Assembly: GCA_036873135.1 (NCBI GenBank) | Contig: JAPTYO010000023.1 | Location: 3,545,834-3,609,833 of the forward strand | DNA: 64,000 nt | From: Clarkia xantiana subsp. parviflora | Taxonomy: Eukaryota > Streptophyta > Magnoliopsida > Myrtales > Onagraceae | Reading direction: 5' to 3' | Shown: positions 60,237 to 64,000 of the stretch, one piece after another | Layout of the letters: every line of letters starts with the position of its first letter | Numbering within the stretch: the stretch's first letter is position 1 | Notes under the pieces: model-generated | What the model was told of the DNA's origin: nothing | The model's database searches: none | The model's input: the letters and a program-made list of their open reading frames with translations, nothing else | Program-made: the position numbers and the translations under genes

Positions 60237-62346
60237 GGGATGCTTTCTATACCACTTCAAGTCTGCTGCAAATGCCATCACTATATGCTTAAACTTAGTT
60301 TACTATTACTCTAATTTGTGCTGAGCTTTGAAATTGGATTCTCAACATTAGCATCATTATCCTTTTGATGCAATCTTTACAGTTTTTCCTTGCGTGTATA
60401 ACTAACTGTATTCATATTTGTATTCATATAAAGGATTGACCGTGAAGAGTTCCTCTTAAAAGATCATTTTTTTTTCTCAAGTTTTGCAGGGGGAAAATCC
60501 GACATCAGACATGTTAGACAAAGGCACAAAGACAACTCTCAACAAATCAACTGGGCTTCCCAGAAAACGATTCTACCGAGCACGAGCTCACAGCAACCCC
60601 TTGAGCGACTCCCATTTCCCTGTCCCAGTCTCCCCTAATGAATTCGATTTATCTCTTCATTACCCACAGTTCTTCCCTCCCTCTTCAGAAACCCAGTCTC
60701 CCAAGAAGATCCAATTTGCAGACATTGGCTGTGGCTTTGGAGGTCTGATTGTCAGCCTCGCAACCCTTTTCCCCGAAACCCTAATGATCGGCATGGAAAT
60801 AAGGGACAAGGTGACAGAATACGTCAAAGAAAGGATTGTTGGCCTTCGTGCAGCAAACCCTGGTCAGTACCAAAACATCTCGGTTGTGCGCACAAATTCC
60901 ATGAAGTACATCCCGAACCACTTTGAAAAATCACAGCTTACAAAGATGTTCTTCTTGTTCCCCGACCCACACTTCAAGGAGAAGAATCACCGCCGCAGAG
61001 TCATCAGCCCGTTCTTGCTAGATGAATACGCTTACACTATGGCGGTTGGAGGGATAATATACACAATCACAGATGTTGAGGAGCTCGGGGAATGGATGAG
61101 GGACTGTTTGGAGAAGCATCCCACGTTTGAAGCCCTCACTGATGAAGAACTCGAAGCAGACCCTGTTGTGGAGCTTCTGACATCTGCAACTGAAGAAGGG
61201 CAGAAGGTTGCTAGGAATGGAGGGCAGACTTTTAGGGCAATATTCAGACGTATTGCGCCATTGGAGTGTTGAAAGGCGATGAAGGTTCGTTCCCTTGTTG
61301 TCTGATTTTATGTTCAGTTATGTTTATTAGGTTACTTTGTATGGATTTTCTTGCTGGTTGAGGCTAGGGTTAATGTTGTAGTTCTGGGTTTCTTCAGATG
61401 TCTTATGCTGCATTTATGTTCCATCTTTTGACCGTCTAAGTCACTACATTTATGGCATACTATTATTACTATTCAGTGTGTTTGCAAGTTAACTATTCAA
61501 TTTATGATGTAATCAATGTTGTCAAAGACCTAAGGCGACGAGACTAAATATCGCCTCAAATTTAAGGCGCCAATGATATGATCGCCTCATTGAAAGTGGC
61601 GAACTTAGTTAATGTATTGAACATCTATGCAAATACCATATGTAAAATACTCTAAACGAAAGTGGAGGTGGAGACTGAACTGGATGGTGCAGAATTGCAT
61701 ATGATGAGATAAAGTGATGAAAAGGAGGAGCAAAGAAGATGGAGATTGGGTCTATTATATAACATGCAAAATTGTAAAGCAAAGTAAATTAATTTATTAA
61801 AGTAAATGGATCTCCAAGAATAAAGATGATAACTTGATTATCTGAAAATGAAAACTAATATGCAAGTGGAGGTGGAGACCGGAGAATGTTACAGATGAAC
61901 TTTTATTTTTTTATTTTTTATCTTTAAGCGCGCCAGTTTTAAGAAGACGGAGGCTTTGCCTTTGTGGAGTATGTTCTGTTACTTCTGTAGCAGAAGTGAA
62001 AAAGAGATGACTCTTTCCGTAGAAGAGGAAAGAAAAGCCGTGGAATTGACATATTTTTCTTAACGGAAAAGATAAAGATTCTGACATTCTCACATTCCGA
62101 TGTTCCGAATGTGAGGAACAGAAAATTGCCCTCAAATTTACAGAAATTGCATACCATGCCATTCAGAGACAAATCGGACTATCTCGGAACCTACATGCGG
62201 AATGCCTACCGCATCTCTTTCCTTTAGGGCTCGCAATTCGTGCGGGTCGTGCATGTTTGTGTCGTGCTAGTTTCGTGTCGTGTTTTGGGGGTCAGCCTAA
62301 ACCCGGACCAACACGGCCAAACATGAAAAATTAGCATAAAAAAATC
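60237..62346 (+). repeat. Segmental duplication, copy 2
   Basis: This matches 36836-39105 in the same orientation. It keeps the complete 3' flank, including a whole hAT-type MITE, but lacks the promoter and first leader exon present before copy 1. Confidence 0.9.
60511..61272 (+). CDS. TRMB: tRNA (guanine-N7)-methyltransferase, copy 2
   Basis: This is 253 residues with no break, the same length as copy 1 at 37120. It differs at five residues: D5G, S11N, V to A before VGGIIYT, M to T in EKHPMFE and E to D in TEEEL. None falls in the SAM loop (70-78) or the PDPHFKEKNHRRR signature. By my count 17 of the 22 base differences are silent, which points to continued selection for function. The leader acceptor TTTTGCAG is kept (ending at 60489), but the first leader exon is missing. 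If expressed, the gene needs a new promoter, perhaps from the adjacent Helitron sequence. Confidence 0.93.
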   Translation: MLDKGTKTTLNKSTGLPRKRFYRARAHSNPLSDSHFPVPVSPNEFDLSLHYPQFFPPSSETQSPKKIQFADIGCGFGGLIVSLATLFPETLMIGMEIRDKVTEYVKERIVGLRAANPGQYQNISVVRTNSMKYIPNHFEKSQLTKMFFLFPDPHFKEKNHRRRVISPFLLDEYAYTMAVGGIIYTITDVEELGEWMRDCLEKHPTFEALTDEELEADPVVELLTSATEEGQKVARNGGQTFRAIFRRIAPLEC

Positions 62347-62504
62347 TTGAATAAATTGAATAAAAATCAAATATAACAAATTTTAAACTAATATTTTAAA
62401 ATTATCGTGCTATCATGTCGTGTCATCAATATCAAATCCAAACCCGTAATTTTTGTATCGTGTTCGTGTCTGCCCATCGTGCCGGGCTCAAATTTCCAGC
62501 CCTA
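62225..62504. mobile_element. hAT-type MITE, 280 bp
   Basis: The ends TAGGGCT and AGCCCTA are inverted repeats that extend weakly further (CGCAATT against GGAAATT). Flanks CTTTCCTT (62217-62224) and CTTTTCTT (62505-62512) match at 7 of 8 bases, the hAT duplication length. Inside are GTCGTG and CGTGTC words. The first 120 bp also occur at 38985-39105. Confidence 0.7.
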
Positions 62505-62565
62505 CTTTTCTTAATGTTATTATATTTTAAATTTCTAGTTATTTTAATTATAAAAACTAGTGTTA

Positions 62566-62760
62566 ACAGGTATTTTAGTCCATCATGTTTGACGACTTTT
62601 GGGTTTTGATCCATGATGTTTTTTTTTCTAGTTTTGGTAACATATTTTTACAGATTATTCTAGTTTTGGTTCGACTATCACATTTTGTCCATATTTTCTG
62701 TTAAGTGACACGTGGTCACGAAACGTCACGTCGGCGTTTCATCGTCTAAGATGTTGTAAT
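62566..62760. mobile_element. Half of a MULE-like MITE
   Basis: ACAGGTATTTTAGTCCATCATGT followed by TCTAGTTTTGGT and TTAAGTGACACGTGG matches the left arm of the element at 23120-23551. The other arm is missing. Confidence 0.5.
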
Positions 62761-63113
62761 TTAAGAAGTGTAGAATTAAAATATTACTCTCACAAAAAAA
62801 AAAAATTATTACCGTTGTTTTTATTTACTTTTTAGTAAAAATAAAAATAAAACGTGGCGTGAGAATTACAACACTCCACTTTCTTGTTACGCAAGCCTAG
62901 TCACTCCACCGCCTTACTTCACTTAGACTTGGACTTAGGGGGGGAGGGATTTATTTATAATCTAACTAAATATTTATTAGGAAAGTTCTTACTGTCTGAG
63001 TTCTTACTACTTCACTCGTTTCCCCACTCAGTCAGTCGGAACCCTAGAATTCACACATCGGTGATCTATTCTGCTCCTTAATTACCGATATCGAGTAATC
63101 AGAAGAATCGATC
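62761..63113. other. Upstream region of the MED26-like gene
   Basis: AT-rich up to about 62880, then the probable promoter and leader of the gene that starts at 63114. No other feature is seen. Confidence 0.4.
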
Positions 63114-63836
63114 ATGGATTCCTCCTCTACAGACTTGGAGCGATGGAGGAATTACTTCGGAAGCGGCAAAGTAAGCGTGTTTGAGATCATTCACAGGGCT
63201 ATTGATGTCGCCATCTCCGATTTTCCCGCTCAATTGAAGCTTGAGAGAGACGACATTGCACAGAGGCTCTTCTCGTCATCATGTCTAGAAATTAAGAAGC
63301 CAACTGTTCCGAATCTCCATCATCAAGAGTCGTCGTCGTCGGATACTTGCAGTGCTCCTTCGCTCGATCACAAAAATCCCTCCCCTATTTCTTCTGGTAT
63401 CGACGATTTGGTCAATATCGAATTACCCAGGGTTTCAATTAATCAAAGAAGCAGACCTGTCATCAGAATCAAGTACCGATCGAAAGAAATTGGTAGCGTT
63501 GTTGAGAAATCATCATCAGAATGCTTGATCAAGAAGAAGTCAAATGTTGCCGCGGCGGCGGCGGGTGTTGAAGAAAACCGATCGCCGCCGCAATTAATAG
63601 CGGACGATGAGAAGAATATTCAAGTTAAACTGGAAGGTGCGAAGCGGAAATTAAAGGATTCTTACGATCGAGCGGATTTGGCAAAAAAGGCGAAAAGGGT
63701 GCAGCTTCTCGATTTCAGTCAAGTTAGATCGTTACAAACCGCCGTGAACAAGCGTCCGCCGTCAACTATCATCAAGAGAAGGCGGCAGCAGCAGCAGAGC
63801 AATGTTTCAAAATGCACATCTTTGTTCCGAGTATGA
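63114..63836 (+). CDS. Short MED26-like protein lacking the TFIIS N domain
   Basis: This is an intronless frame of 240 residues. Residues 8-55 (LERWRNYFGSGKVSVFEIIH, then DVAISDFPAQLKLERDDIAQRLF) match the N-terminus of plant Mediator subunit 26 proteins (LDYWRKYFxxANxDIFxIID...RRDxIAExLF). The C-terminal part (VKLEGAKRKLKDSYDRAD, then KKAKRVQLLDF) matches the C-terminal LEATKRKLxExYQxAExAKxxRxIQVMEL block. The TFIIS N domain that normally lies between them is absent and is replaced by about 110 residues of Ser/Pro-rich linker. The protein would be nuclear (KIIKRRR-type basic tail). Functions known for MED26 may not apply. It could also be a plant-specific small family I cannot name. Confidence 0.6.
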   Translation: MDSSSTDLERWRNYFGSGKVSVFEIIHRAIDVAISDFPAQLKLERDDIAQRLFSSSCLEIKKPTVPNLHHQESSSSDTCSAPSLDHKNPSPISSGIDDLVNIELPRVSINQRSRPVIRIKYRSKEIGSVVEKSSSECLIKKKSNVAAAAAGVEENRSPPQLIADDEKNIQVKLEGAKRKLKDSYDRADLAKKAKRVQLLDFSQVRSLQTAVNKRPPSTIIKRRRQQQQSNVSKCTSLFRV

Positions 63837-64000
63837 AGCTTTCTGTCTGTGTTTTCCTTTTCCAGGATTGAGATTTATTTCAATATAGATGCCAAATAGT
63901 AGTAAATCATTCATACTTGTTTATATTTTAGCAGCTACGTTGTTTTAGGATGGAGCAACATTGTTAATTGTCTCTATCTCATTCATATTATGTCTTTTTT
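63837..64000. other. 3' flank of the MED26-like gene
   Basis: AT-rich sequence, presumably the 3' untranslated region. It is cut by the window end. Confidence 0.45.

Overview
This window is nuclear DNA from a flowering plant, most likely a eudicot. It has intron-containing genes with plant-type splice sites, AT-rich intergenic DNA, and families typical of plants: a plant mobile domain protein, Mutator-like elements, Helitrons with CTAG ends, and a Copia retrotransposon primed by the initiator Met tRNA. I cannot place the species.

Layout. (1) 227-10430 is one complete Mutator-like element (MULE). It has a perfect 9-bp target-site duplication and terminal inverted repeats of about 208 bp. It carries two convergent genes: a plant mobile domain (PMD) gene on + and a mudrA-type transposase on -. 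The transposase reading frame has one in-frame TAA near its N-terminus. Long tandem repeats fill the transposase leader. (2) 10440-13080 is a patchwork of LTR remnants, a 24-bp GC-rich repeat, a palindromic MULE-type MITE and a decayed RRM-like reading frame. (3) 13562-31050 is the gene-rich part: COG5 (+), RPL18A/eL20 (-), ETHE1 persulfide dioxygenase (-) and membrane-anchored MYB maMYB (-). ETHE1 introns hold three MITEs, and introns of RPL18A and maMYB hold tandem repeats. An 861-bp MULE-type MITE with a 9-bp duplication lies between ETHE1 and maMYB. (4) 32086-62346 is a transposon-rich interval bounded by two copies of a TRMB/Trm8 tRNA (guanine-N7)-methyltransferase gene. It holds several Helitrons, a 5.37-kb Copia element with non-canonical TA...TA LTR ends, and a frameshifted FRIGIDA-like fragment. 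(5) 62225-63836 holds a hAT-type MITE and a short MED26-like gene.

The host genes are housekeeping functions with no shared pathway: Golgi tethering, the large ribosomal subunit, mitochondrial sulfide detoxification, an ER-membrane transcription factor, tRNA m7G modification and a Mediator-related protein. The history of the window is mostly transposition. By my hand alignment the two TRMB copies differ at 22 of 762 coding bases (17 silent, 5 replacement). The Copia LTRs differ at 5 of 308 bases. The gene duplication therefore looks older than the Copia insertion that helps separate the copies.

Exon boundaries were placed by hand from GT-AG sites, frame continuity and family knowledge. No alignment or database search was run.
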